A program made the translations under genes and the position numbers. The notes below the pieces were generated by a model. That model had not been told where the DNA came from, made no database searches, and worked only from the letters and a program-made list of their open reading frames with translations. A stretch of DNA of 64,000 nt from contig NZ_JARRAG010000001.1 of assembly GCF_029589435.1 (NCBI RefSeq), positions 172,808 through 236,807 on the forward strand, given 5' to 3'. The stretch comes from Paludisphaera mucosa. GTDB lineage: Bacteria; Planctomycetota; Planctomycetia; Isosphaerales; Isosphaeraceae. Position 1 is the stretch's first letter. Each line of letters starts with the position of its first letter. Shown one piece after another: positions 45,801 to 55,003 of this stretch.

Positions 45801-48800
45801 ATGGTTCGCGCGATCATTTCCTGGAGCCTGCACAACCGCTTGATCGTCCTGCTGGGCGTCGCGGCCCTGATCGCGGCGGGCGTCTACTCGGCGCTGCATT
45901 TGGACGTCGAGGCGTATCCCGACCCGACGCCGCCGCTCGTCGAGGTGATCACCCAGAACCCCGGCGCCAGCCCCGAGGAGATGGAGCGGCTGGTGGGCAT
46001 CCCGCTGGAGACGGCTCTCAACGGGATGAAGGGGCTGAAGTACCTGCGGAGCACGTCGCTCGCCGGCCTGAACGACATCAAGTGCATCTTCGAGTACGGC
46101 ACCGACTACTGGGCCGCGCGCCAGGAGGTCATCAACCGGATCTCGTTCGTCGGCAGCCTGCCGGCGGGCGTGACGCCGTCGCTGTCGCCCTGGAGCCCCA
46201 CCGGCGAGATCATCCGCTACGTCCTGGACGGCGACCGCTACACGCTCAACCAGCTCAAGGCCGTGCAGGACTGGGTGCTGGGCCGGGCCCTGAAGACCGT
46301 GCCGGGGGTGATCGACGTCACCGGCTTCGGCGGCACGGTGAAGCAGTACCAGATCCTCGTCGACCCCCGCCTGCTGCGGCAGTACCAGGTGTCGATGCAG
46401 CAGGTCGAGGACGCGATCAACGGCTCGAACGCCATCGTCGGCGGCGACGTCCTGATGCTGGGCAGCCAGGCGCACAACGTGCGGGCCGTCGGCCTGCTGG
46501 GCAAGGGGCTCGACCCCCTCGACCCCGAGAACGCCCCCCGGGCGCTGGCGATCGAGATCGACAAGCTCGAGGACCTCAACAAGGTCGTCGTGACCTCGCG
46601 CAACGGCGAGCCCGTCTACCTGCGGCAGGTGGCGACGACCGTCGTCGGCTCGCGGCCCCGCCTGGGCGTGGTCGGCCGCGACGGCCGCGACGACGTCGTC
46701 GAGGGCATCGTCCTGATGCGCAAGGGCGAGCAGGCCCTGCCCACGGCCGAGGCCGTCCGCAAGAAGTTCGAGGAGATCGAGCAGGAGAAGCTCCTCCCCG
46801 AGGGGATGCGGATCCAGGTCTTCAACCAGCGGACCGACCTGGTCCACGTCACGACCCACAACGTGCTGCACAACCTCGTGGTCGGCATGGCGCTGGTGGT
46901 CGCGGTCCTGTTCGTCTTCCTGGGCGACTTCGCCAGCGCGGCGATCGTGGCGATCATGATCCCGCTGGCCCTCCTGTTCTCGATCACGGTCCTGTACTTC
47001 CGCCACGAGTCGGCCAACCTGCTGTCGATCGGGGCGGTCGACTTCGGGATCATCGTCGACAGCTCGGTCATCATCGTCGAGAACATCTACCGCCACCTGA
47101 CCGCCCACGGCTCCGACCGCTCGCGGCCCTTGATCGACCGGATCATCGACGCGTCCAACGAGATCGAGCACGCGCTGTTCTATTCGACGACGATCATCGT
47201 CTGCGCGTTCATCCCGCTGTTCTCGATGTCCGGCCCCGAGGGGGCGCTCTTCGGCCCGATGGCCAACACGTACGCGTTCGCCATCCTCGGGGCTCTGATG
47301 CTGGCCCTGACGCTGGCCCCGGTGCTCTGCTCGTTCTTCTTCAAGAACAAGACGCACGAGGCCGACACGATCGTCGACCGGCTGATGAAGAAGCGGTACC
47401 TGCACAACCTCGACCGGGTGCTGAACCACCGGTTCCTGACGATGCTGCTGATGGGCGGGCTGATGGCCGCGACGGCCCTGATGATCCCGACCCTGGGCGG
47501 CGAGTTCATGCCCCAGCTCGAGGAGGGGAACCTCTGGATCCGCGCCATCCTGCCGCGGACGGTCTCGCTGGAGGCGGCGGCGCAGATGGCCCCGAAGCTG
47601 CGGGCGGCGATCGCCGAGACGCCCGAGGTCCGGGGCGTGATGTCGCACGTCGGCCGGCCCGACGACGGCACCGACGTCACCTCGTACTTCAACGTCGAGT
47701 TCAACGTGCCGCTGCGGCCGATGGAGGAGTGGCGGCCGGGGATGACCCGCGAGAAGATCCAGGTCGAGATGGCCGAGCGCTTCAAGGCGTTCGCGGGCGT
47801 CAACTTCAACTTCTCGCAGCTCATCCGCGACAACGTCGAGGAGGCGCTCTCGGGCGTGAAGGGCTCGAACTCGGTCAAGCTCTTCGGCAACGACATCCAG
47901 TCGCTCGAGGAGGCGGGGCAGCGGGTCGTCAACGTGCTCGACCGCGTCCCCGGGATCGAGGACGTCGGCCTCTTCCACATCGTCGGCCAGCCCAACCTGG
48001 AGATCGAGATCGACCGGGCCGCCTGCGCCCGCCACGGGATCAACATCTCGGACGTCGAGGACGCCGTGCAGGTCGCCATCGGCGGCCGCTCCTTCTCGCG
48101 GATGGTCGAGGGCGAGAAGCTCTACGACATCGTCCTGCGGCTCCCCCCCGCTCTCCGCGACGACCCCGAGGTCATCAGCCGGATCATGATCGACGTCCCC
48201 GGCCGCGGCGACGCCGCCGGCTACCGCGTCCCGCTGGCCCAGCTCGCCGCGATCCACGCCCACAAGCCGGGCGCCTCGTACATCTACCGCGAGAACAACC
48301 GCCGCTACATCCCCATCAAGTTCAGCGTCCGGGGCCGCGACCTGGCCTCGGCCATCGCCGAGGCCCAGCGCAAGGTCGACGACCCCGCCGGGGGGGCCAA
48401 GCTGCCGCGCGGCTACTCGCTCGTCTGGTCGGGCGAGTTCGCCCAGATGCAGCAGGCCAACGCCCGGCTGATGTGGATCGTGCCGCTGGCGATCGGCCTG
48501 ATCCTGATCCTGCTCTACATGGCCTTCAACTCCACCAAGGACGCGCTCCTGGTGATGGCCAACGTGATCGCGGCGACCATGGGGGGCATCTGGGCGCTGA
48601 AGCTGACCTCGACCCCCTTCTCGATCTCGGCGGCGGTCGGGTTCATCTCGATCTTCGGCGTGGCGGTGCAGGACGGGGTGCTGCTGATCTCGTACTTCAA
48701 CCAGATGCGCGGGGCCGGCCTGCCGGTGCGCGAGGCGATCATGCACGGGGCCGAGCTGCGCGTCCGGCCGGTCGTCATGACGTCGCTCACGGCGGCCCTC

Positions 48801-49058
48801 GGCCTGCTGCCCGCGGCGATGGCCCACTCGATCGGCTCGCAGGCGCAGAAGCCGCTGGCGATCGTCGTCGTCGGCGGGATGCTGGTCACCCTCTTCCTGA
48901 CCCGCTACCTCATGCCCGTCCTCTACAGCTTCTTCCCCGGCCCGCGGGGCCAACGCGCCGACGCCGAGGCCGAGATGATGATCGAGGGCTCCCACTACGC
49001 CGAGGAGATCCTCAAGGAAGACGACTGCGACCCGATCCCCGAGGTCGACGACGCCTGA
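45801..49058 (+). CDS. RND efflux pump permease, heavy-metal type (CzcA/CusA-like)
   Basis: 1085 residues from ATG 45801, with AAGG upstream. Twelve-helix RND layout: N-terminal helix (HNRLIVLLGVAALIAAGVY), periplasmic porter domain with NPGASPEEMERLVGIPLE, helices 2-6 with the HME-type motif DFGIIVDSSVIIVEN (about 414-428), and helices 8-12 with GVAVQDGVLLISYF. The Asp residues in the first motif carry protons. Exports metal ions or other substrates from the periplasm. Neither an adaptor (CzcB) nor an outer-membrane factor (CzcC) gene is adjacent, so partners must be elsewhere. Confidence 0.92.
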   Translation: MVRAIISWSLHNRLIVLLGVAALIAAGVYSALHLDVEAYPDPTPPLVEVITQNPGASPEEMERLVGIPLETALNGMKGLKYLRSTSLAGLNDIKCIFEYGTDYWAARQEVINRISFVGSLPAGVTPSLSPWSPTGEIIRYVLDGDRYTLNQLKAVQDWVLGRALKTVPGVIDVTGFGGTVKQYQILVDPRLLRQYQVSMQQVEDAINGSNAIVGGDVLMLGSQAHNVRAVGLLGKGLDPLDPENAPRALAIEIDKLEDLNKVVVTSRNGEPVYLRQVATTVVGSRPRLGVVGRDGRDDVVEGIVLMRKGEQALPTAEAVRKKFEEIEQEKLLPEGMRIQVFNQRTDLVHVTTHNVLHNLVVGMALVVAVLFVFLGDFASAAIVAIMIPLALLFSITVLYFRHESANLLSIGAVDFGIIVDSSVIIVENIYRHLTAHGSDRSRPLIDRIIDASNEIEHALFYSTTIIVCAFIPLFSMSGPEGALFGPMANTYAFAILGALMLALTLAPVLCSFFFKNKTHEADTIVDRLMKKRYLHNLDRVLNHRFLTMLLMGGLMAATALMIPTLGGEFMPQLEEGNLWIRAILPRTVSLEAAAQMAPKLRAAIAETPEVRGVMSHVGRPDDGTDVTSYFNVEFNVPLRPMEEWRPGMTREKIQVEMAERFKAFAGVNFNFSQLIRDNVEEALSGVKGSNSVKLFGNDIQSLEEAGQRVVNVLDRVPGIEDVGLFHIVGQPNLEIEIDRAACARHGINISDVEDAVQVAIGGRSFSRMVEGEKLYDIVLRLPPALRDDPEVISRIMIDVPGRGDAAGYRVPLAQLAAIHAHKPGASYIYRENNRRYIPIKFSVRGRDLASAIAEAQRKVDDPAGGAKLPRGYSLVWSGEFAQMQQANARLMWIVPLAIGLILILLYMAFNSTKDALLVMANVIAATMGGIWALKLTSTPFSISAAVGFISIFGVAVQDGVLLISYFNQMRGAGLPVREAIMHGAELRVRPVVMTSLTAALGLLPAAMAHSIGSQAQKPLAIVVVGGMLVTLFLTRYLMPVLYSFFPGPRGQRADAEAEMMIEGSHYAEEILKEDDCDPIPEVDDA

Positions 49059-49194
49059 CTCGGCGATCGAGGGCGACGCGGACGAACCCTCGAGATTCCT
49101 GGATTCTTCGACGGGCCGACGCTACATTTTGAGGTCCCCGATCGTGCACAGACGCCGTTCGGGGCCGGATCCACAAGCGTCGAGAGCCCGCTCC

Positions 49195-50439
49195 ATGAAG
49201 ACGACGAAAGGCCGATCGAGCCGTCGGCGCATCCCCTCGTTCGAGGCGGTCGAGGCTCGCCGTTTGATGACGACCGTCCCGGGCGGTGCGTCCGGGCTGG
49301 TCGCCGCCGCCTCGCACGGACGCCCCGCCGGCATGCGTCAGGGCGGGGCGACCCAGGTCGAGGTGCAGGCGCTTCGGACGCCGGCCGGGGCGAGAGGCCG
49401 GCTCTCGCCCGAGGTCGTCCGGGCGCTCGACGCCGAGATCGATCGGGCCGTCGCCCAGGACGGGCTTCCGAGCGCGGCCGTGATGATTACGATCCCCGGC
49501 TCGAGGAGTTACGTGGCCGTCCGGGGCGAGGCCGACCTGCGGACCGGGCGTGCGAGGGGCGCCGCCATGCCCTTTCGGATCGCGAGCATCACCAAGTCGT
49601 TCACGGCGACGGCCGTGCTCCAGCTGGCCGACCGCGGCAAGCTCAGCCTGGACGACCCCCTCGCGAAGTGGTATCCGGACTTCCCCCACGCGGACTCGAT
49701 CACCGTCGACGACCTGCTGCGCATGCGCAGCGGGATCCCCGACTCCCTCGGGCACGACCTGCTGGGGGAATATTACGCCGACCCCCTGATCCGGATCACG
49801 CCGCAGGAGAGCATCGACAAGGCCGCGTCGATGGCCCACGACTTCCAGCCGGCGGACCGGGAGACGGTGTACAACAACCTCAACTACATCTTCCTCCAGG
49901 AGATCGTGGCCAGGGTCGCCGGCCGCGACCTGGGGGCGCAGATCCGGCGGTCGATCCTCCGGCCGCTGGGCCTGACCACCACGTCGTACCCGACCGGCGA
50001 CCGCCTGCCGGGGCCGCTCCGGGGCTACAGCCTCGACGCGGAGGCCGGCCGGCCGGTCGACAAGACGGTGCTCAACCCCGCGGTGGCCGGCGGGGCCGGG
50101 GCGATGATATCGACGCTCCGCGACCTGACCGTCTACGCCCGGGCGCTCGGCACCGGGACGCTCCTGAAGCCCGAGACCCAAGCGGCCCGCCTCCAGGGCG
50201 AGACCCTGGCCGGGGCCCCGGACTTCGTGAAGTACGGCGAGGGCGTCGAGATGATCGGCCCGTTCGTGGGCCACAACGGAACGATCTTCGGATTCAGCAG
50301 CGAGATGTTCTACCTGCCCGCCTTGCGCGCGACCATCGTCGTCGACGTCAACCGCCTTGACGTCGACGACGTGAGCCGGTCGACGCCGCTGTTCCTGAGC
50401 CTCGCCAGGATCGCCTTCCCCGAATACGTCCTCTGGTAA
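49195..50439 (+). CDS. Beta-lactamase-related serine hydrolase with a LEPR-XLL-like N-terminus
   Basis: 414 residues from ATG 49195; an in-frame ATG at 49129 adds 22 residues. The N-terminus (basic, then FEAVEARRLMT at 16-26) resembles the LEPR-XLL export tag of planctomycetes rather than a normal signal peptide. The class C beta-lactamase/DD-peptidase fold follows: S131-I-T-K134 (nucleophile and base), Y226-N-N and H360-N-G-T (in place of KTG). It may hydrolyse esters or D-peptides at the surface. Converges on the M3 peptidase. Confidence 0.87.
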   Translation: MKTTKGRSSRRRIPSFEAVEARRLMTTVPGGASGLVAAASHGRPAGMRQGGATQVEVQALRTPAGARGRLSPEVVRALDAEIDRAVAQDGLPSAAVMITIPGSRSYVAVRGEADLRTGRARGAAMPFRIASITKSFTATAVLQLADRGKLSLDDPLAKWYPDFPHADSITVDDLLRMRSGIPDSLGHDLLGEYYADPLIRITPQESIDKAASMAHDFQPADRETVYNNLNYIFLQEIVARVAGRDLGAQIRRSILRPLGLTTTSYPTGDRLPGPLRGYSLDAEAGRPVDKTVLNPAVAGGAGAMISTLRDLTVYARALGTGTLLKPETQAARLQGETLAGAPDFVKYGEGVEMIGPFVGHNGTIFGFSSEMFYLPALRATIVVDVNRLDVDDVSRSTPLFLSLARIAFPEYVLW

Positions 50440-50447
50440 GGCCGGAC

Positions 50448-50499
50448 GCCTCGCGTGCCGCCTCCCCGGGGATGGGGCGGGCGGCCGCGATCGCGAGGC
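50448..50499. terminator. Possible bidirectional terminator
   Basis: GCCTCGCG (50448-50455) pairs with CGCGAGGC (50492-50499), with a nested GCCGCC/GGCGGC-type hairpin inside. It fills the 61-base gap between two converging genes. There is no T tract on either side, so a role in stopping transcription is inferred only from position and pairing. Confidence 0.45.
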
Positions 50500-50500
50500 T

Positions 50501-52219
50501 TCACGGCGCCAGGTGGGACAGCTCCTCGCCGATGGCCGCCATGAGGGGGGCGATGGTCTCGGAGTCGAACGCGAAGCGGGCGCCGGCGGCTTCGAAGAGC
50601 TGGGGCAGGGGCCTCGCGCCGCCGATGGCCAGGGCGCCGCGGTAGGCGGCGACGGCCCCGGCGCGGTCGGTCAGGCTCCGCTTCCAGATCTGCAGGGCGC
50701 CGAGCTGCGCGACGCCGTACTCGATGTAGTAGAACGGGTACAGGAAGATGTGCAGCTGGCGGTGCCAGGAGTGGTCACGCGCCTCCTCCAGCCCGGACCA
50801 GTCGACGTCGCCGCCGAACCGCGCGACCAGGCCCCGCCAGGCGCCGCGGCGGTCGTCGCGGGTGTGGTCGGGGTTGGCGTAGAGCCAGTGCTGGAAGGCG
50901 TCGACGGTCGCGATCCAGGGGAGGATCGTGACGATCCCCTCCAGCAGCTTGCGGTAGGACCGCTCGGCCTTCTCCGGGTCGTAGAACGGGTCGGCGACCC
51001 CCGCGCCGAGGAGTTCCATCGTCATCGACGCGACCTCGCAGAACTCCAGCGGGCTCTCGCGGTAGGCGGCCAGCGGCTCGCCGCGCGAGGCCAGGGTGTG
51101 GAAGGCGTGGCCCCCCTCGTGGAGCAGGGTGCGGACGTCGCCGTCGACGCCGACGGCGTTCATGAAGATGAACGGCAGCCGGTCGGCCTCGAAGTTGGTC
51201 TGGTAGCCGCCGGGGGCCTTCCCCTTGCGGTTGGCCAGGTCGAGCAGGCTTCGCTCGCGCATGTACGCGAACTGGGTGCCGAGGTCGGGGTCGACCTCGC
51301 GGAAGATCGTCTCGGCCCCCGCGGCGAGCCGCTCCACGTCCTCGAACGGCTTGAGGGGGGGCCGGCCCAGCGGGTCGGCCGCGACGTCCCAGGGGCGCAG
51401 AGATTCGACGCCGAGGTGCTCGCGGTGGGCCCGGTGGATCTCGGCCGCCAGGGGGACGACGGTCTTCTCGATCGCCTCGTGGAACTGGCGGGCCTCGGCC
51501 GGTCCGTAGTCGAACCGCTCGCGGTTGCGGTAGGCGAAGCCCACGTAGTCGTCGAAGCCGGCCTCGCGGGCGATCTCGATCCGCAGGGCTTTCATCTCGT
51601 CGAAGAGGTCGTCGAGCATCGCGCGGTCGGCCAGCCGGCGGTCGGCGGCGAGCGTCCAGGCCTGGCGGCGGACCTCGCGGTCGGGCGACTCCAGGAACGG
51701 CGAGAGCTGGGCCAGCGTCCGCTCCTGGCCCTGGAACTCGACGGTCATCGCGCCGACGGCCTTCTGGTACTTCTGCTCCAGCTCGGCCAGCCGGGTCTCG
51801 CGGGGGATGTTGGCCTCGCGGTAGAGCGCGCGGCGGTTCTCCAGCGAGCGGTCGAACACGTGGTACCGCGGCTTCGAGAGCCCGGCGCGGCCGGGGGCGT
51901 CGAGGTACTTGTTGCGGACCTTGTCGAGGTAGGGCTTGAGCCGGGGCTCGACGTCGCGGACGAATTCGAGGTACGCCGCCTCGCGCGCCGGGTCGTCGGT
52001 CTGGCAGGTCATCGCGACGTAGCGCGCGGTCCCTTCCTGGCCGACGGCCGCGTTCAGCTCGCCCGAGGCCGTGAGGAAGGCCTCGACCTGCTCGGGCGCG
52101 TCGACTGGCAGTTCCAGCAGCTTCCGATACCAGGGCTCGATCTGCTCCCACGTCTTCAGCTCGACGCCCTCGGGGAGCCAGCGGCGGGGGAACGTCTCGG
52201 GAACGAAGGTCGTCGTCAT
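50501..52219 (-). CDS. M3 family oligoendopeptidase (PepF-like)
   Basis: 572 residues. Zinc-binding motif HEGGH at 367-371 with the M3 continuation AFHTLASRG; the third ligand Glu is in SPLEFCEVASMTMELLG about 25 residues later. The N-terminal helical half (1-250) and the C-terminal segment (HIFLYPFYYIEYGVAQLGALQIW) fit PepF/M3B proteins, which cut short cytoplasmic peptides. No signal peptide. Typical length (about 565-600). Confidence 0.94.
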   Translation of the reverse strand: MTTTFVPETFPRRWLPEGVELKTWEQIEPWYRKLLELPVDAPEQVEAFLTASGELNAAVGQEGTARYVAMTCQTDDPAREAAYLEFVRDVEPRLKPYLDKVRNKYLDAPGRAGLSKPRYHVFDRSLENRRALYREANIPRETRLAELEQKYQKAVGAMTVEFQGQERTLAQLSPFLESPDREVRRQAWTLAADRRLADRAMLDDLFDEMKALRIEIAREAGFDDYVGFAYRNRERFDYGPAEARQFHEAIEKTVVPLAAEIHRAHREHLGVESLRPWDVAADPLGRPPLKPFEDVERLAAGAETIFREVDPDLGTQFAYMRERSLLDLANRKGKAPGGYQTNFEADRLPFIFMNAVGVDGDVRTLLHEGGHAFHTLASRGEPLAAYRESPLEFCEVASMTMELLGAGVADPFYDPEKAERSYRKLLEGIVTILPWIATVDAFQHWLYANPDHTRDDRRGAWRGLVARFGGDVDWSGLEEARDHSWHRQLHIFLYPFYYIEYGVAQLGALQIWKRSLTDRAGAVAAYRGALAIGGARPLPQLFEAAGARFAFDSETIAPLMAAIGEELSHLAP

Positions 52220-52304
52220 CGGGCCTGCCTTGTATTCCTTCGGTCGGGGGTTGGTCGTCGATCCGTCGTCGCGGCGCGGGCGGTCGGGCTCGGTCCGGGC
52301 CGGC

Positions 52305-52604
52305 TCAGGGGACGCTCAGCTGGATGCACCAGGCGCCGACGAAGAGCCAGAACGTCATGCCGACGGTCCCCAGGGCGAGCACGAGGGTCGTCGCGGCGAG
52401 GGCCTCGGCGTGCTCCAGGAGGCCGCGGGCCAGGCCGATCGAGCCGATCGTCTGGAACAGCGCCATGACCGCCGCGAGGCCCAGGAAGACCTCGCCGATC
52501 CCGGTGATGAAGACGATGACGCCGATCCGCCCCGCGGGGTCGCGACACATCGCCATGACGACCGCCAGGACCAGGATGACGAACGCCAGAGTCTGGATCT
52601 TCAC
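52305..52604 (-). CDS. Small membrane protein of unknown function
   Basis: 99 residues from GTG 52604, chosen because GGGGAGG lies nine bases upstream; the frame is open a further 40 codons without support. Three hydrophobic segments (about 3-20, 27-52 and 69-95) fill almost the whole protein. No motif. It lies upstream of the M3 peptidase on the same strand (85 bases away) and is divergent from the isomerase gene. Confidence 0.6.
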   Translation of the reverse strand: MKIQTLAFVILVLAVVMAMCRDPAGRIGVIVFITGIGEVFLGLAAVMALFQTIGSIGLARGLLEHAEALAATTLVLALGTVGMTFWLFVGAWCIQLSVP

Positions 52605-52843
52605 CCCGCCGGCCCTCCCCGCCCGGCCGCCGATTCGCACCGCGCCGCTCCTGGGATCATCCCCGGCCGGCCCGACCCCTGTCAACGTCGCGCGTCCTCG
52701 GCGGGCGGGGGGCCGCAGGACCATTGAGCGGCCGGCCGGCTTCGGTTATGAGTACAGGGACCGACGGCGATCCGCCCGTCGACGCCCCCCTTGCGAGCGA
52801 GGCGCCCCCGGCGCGCCAGCCAGATCCCCGGAGCATCCGACGC

Positions 52844-53884
52844 ATGAGCACCCCGACCAAGTACCGCTTCACCTTCGGCCCCTGGAACATCAGCCAGGGC
52901 GCCGACCCGTTCGGCCCGACCGTCCGCAAGGAGATGGAATACGCCCGCAAGCTGAAGACCTACAAGGAGCTGGGGTTCGACGGCGTCCAGTTCCACGACG
53001 ACGACATCGTGCCGGCCGACCTCGACTGGCAGGCCACGCTGAAGGGGACCGCCGAGGTCAAGAAGATCCTCGACGGCGAGGGCCTGTTCGTCGAGATCAT
53101 CGCCCCGCGGCTCTGGGAGGATCCCCGCACCATCGACGGCGGGTTCACCTCGAACGACCCCAAGGAGCGGCAGTACGCGATCGACCGCGCCAAGCGCTGC
53201 GCCGACCTGGCGGACGAGGTCGGCTGCAAGAACTACGTGCTCTGGCTGGCCCGCGAAGGGACCTACATCCGCGAGGCCAAGTGCGCCAAGACGGCCGTGG
53301 CGCGGATCGTCGACGCCTGGAGCGCGATCCTGGAGCATAACAAGTCGATCCGGATCCTCGGCGAGGCCAAGCCCAACGAGCCGACCGACTCGGCGTTCAT
53401 CCCCACCGTCGGCCACATGATGGCGATCGGCTACAAGACCGCCGACCCGGCCCGCTCGGGCGTGCTGATCGAGAGCGCCCACTCGCTGCTCGCCGGCCTC
53501 GACCCGTCCGAGGACATGGCCTTCGCGCTCTACCACGGCAAGCTCTGGAGCGTCCACCTCAACGACCAGAACGGCCTGAAGTACGACCAGGACAAGACCT
53601 TCGGCTCCGTCGACCTGCGGCGGGCGTTCAACCAGGTCTGGGTCCTCGACAAGAACGGCTTCGGCCAGGACGGCGAGTGCGTCGGCCTCGACGTCAAGGC
53701 CATGCGCACGACCACATTCGAGGATTCGCTCAAGCACCTGTCCAACTCGAAGACCCTGTTCCTCCGCATCCTCGACATCGTCCGCGCCGTCGACGAGAAG
53801 AAGGTCGAGGAACTCCGCGCCGCGAAGAAGTATGAGGAGCTCGAGATGCTCATCATGGACATGCTGATGGGCAAGAAGGGCTGA
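52844..53884 (+). CDS. Xylose isomerase-like TIM-barrel protein
   Basis: 346 residues from ATG 52844. It follows the short, actinobacterial form of xylose isomerase: FTFGPWNISQGADPFG (9-24), FHDDDIVP with the catalytic His51 (50-57), metal-binding GEAKPNEP, and the second metal site NDQNGLKYDQDKTFG, then VDLRRAFNQVWVL. It is shorter than typical XylA (about 390). It would interconvert aldose and ketose (xylose/xylulose or a related sugar) using divalent metal ions; the true sugar is open. No xylulokinase or sugar transporter is adjacent. Confidence 0.83.
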   Translation: MSTPTKYRFTFGPWNISQGADPFGPTVRKEMEYARKLKTYKELGFDGVQFHDDDIVPADLDWQATLKGTAEVKKILDGEGLFVEIIAPRLWEDPRTIDGGFTSNDPKERQYAIDRAKRCADLADEVGCKNYVLWLAREGTYIREAKCAKTAVARIVDAWSAILEHNKSIRILGEAKPNEPTDSAFIPTVGHMMAIGYKTADPARSGVLIESAHSLLAGLDPSEDMAFALYHGKLWSVHLNDQNGLKYDQDKTFGSVDLRRAFNQVWVLDKNGFGQDGECVGLDVKAMRTTTFEDSLKHLSNSKTLFLRILDIVRAVDEKKVEELRAAKKYEELEMLIMDMLMGKKG

Positions 53885-54060
53885 GACTCGCCCGTCTCGC
53901 GAGAAAGAGGCAGGAGCCGAAGCCGGGGACGGAGCCCCGCCCGCCTGGGACGGCCGAGGAAAGCGGACCGGGAGCGAGCGACTTCCATGCCGGGTGCTCG
54001 CCCCCGATCGCGGCCTGCGTAGATCGTCGCTCGACTGGAACTGCCGGACCGCTGGGCCGG

Positions 54061-54702
54061 TCAGGACGTCGTGCGTCCGCGCCGACGCGCCAGGCCCAGC
54101 CCGCAGAGGCCGACGAGCATCAACGCCATGGACGTGGGCTCGGGCACGGCGGCGCCGTAGACGACCGAACCCGGGGAGGTGAATTCGGGGGCGCCGAAGA
54201 TCGGGAGCAGCCCCGAGATCGTGCTGCCGATCGGCGTCACCGGGACGTTCGGATCGTCCGTGACGGCCGTGATCAGATGGTAGCTGAGAAACATTTCGTC
54301 GAAGACGAGCCCCTGCGTCAGGAAGATCGTATTCGTGCCGACGTGGACGTACCTCTGCTCGGCCCCGACCTCGCTGGTCGTCAGGACGTCGACGCCCGCG
54401 TTCTTGAGCGTCAGGGTGAAATCGCCCACGCGCAAGCCGGCCTCCTGCACGCCGAAGGCCATGAGGGGGAAGGAAAACGTGTCGGCCAGCACCTGCCAGG
54501 CGCCGCCCTGGGCCTTGATGTCCCACGTGAACGTGTCGTCGTCGAACAGCGTCGTGCCGACGATGGTGTCGCTGCCCGGCGCCTGGCTCGCTAGCCCTCC
54601 GCCGAAGTAGAGCACGCTGAAATTGTAGCTGGTCCCCGCCTCGGCGCGGGGGGCCGCTGCGAGCGCGAGGCCGGCGAGCAGCAGCAAGCAAGTTCTACGC
54701 AT
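54061..54702 (-). CDS. PEP-CTERM anchored exported protein
   Basis: 213 residues from ATG 54702. Signal peptide to about residue 22. The mature part is a beta-rich domain of unknown family (LADTFSFPLMAFGVQEAGLRVGDFTLTLK). The C-terminus is the sorting signal: VPEPTSMALMLVGLCGLG followed by LARRRGRT, i.e. Pro-Glu-Pro, a hydrophobic helix and a basic tail. Such proteins are handled by exosortase and often end up in the exopolysaccharide matrix. No exosortase gene is in this window. Confidence 0.9.
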   Translation of the reverse strand: MRRTCLLLLAGLALAAAPRAEAGTSYNFSVLYFGGGLASQAPGSDTIVGTTLFDDDTFTWDIKAQGGAWQVLADTFSFPLMAFGVQEAGLRVGDFTLTLKNAGVDVLTTSEVGAEQRYVHVGTNTIFLTQGLVFDEMFLSYHLITAVTDDPNVPVTPIGSTISGLLPIFGAPEFTSPGSVVYGAAVPEPTSMALMLVGLCGLGLARRRGRTTS

Positions 54703-55003
54703 GAGATCGATTCCGCATCCTCGGGTGCCATCGTGGTTGTGGTGGCCGCAGGCGAGGATCTTATAGATCCACCTCAATTAATGCCACCTTGTTTCCTTTT
54801 TTCGTCATTTTTGGTGAAGCATTGATCAATGTTATGGACCAAATTGCGAACGAATTTCATCGGATTTCGATTCTGGCTCACATGGCAAGGCTATCGAGGG
54901 GCGATGGTCTTAATTGCTTAGTCGATCCGTAAACGAATCGTTGCAAATCGGATAATATTTTAGGCGACTCCTGTCGTGGCGGTGGTCAAAAGATCGTGGG
55001 ACT
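54703..55003. other. AT-rich intergenic region
   Basis: About 300 bases between the leftward sulfatase stop and the leftward PEP-CTERM start. From 54775 to 54965 the sequence is markedly AT-rich (TTTCCTTTTTTCGTCATTTTT, AAATTGCGAACGAATTTC) within a genome otherwise near 70% GC. A TATAAG-like -10 for the PEP-CTERM gene is read on the minus strand at 54760-54765. No gene is seen. Confidence 0.45.

Noticed and set aside
45600..48995. A 1131-codon open frame on the minus strand over the RND pump
   Set aside because: It is the antisense of a well-conserved pump. Composition is Asp/Arg/Val-rich with no domain. In 70% GC DNA, long open antisense frames are expected.
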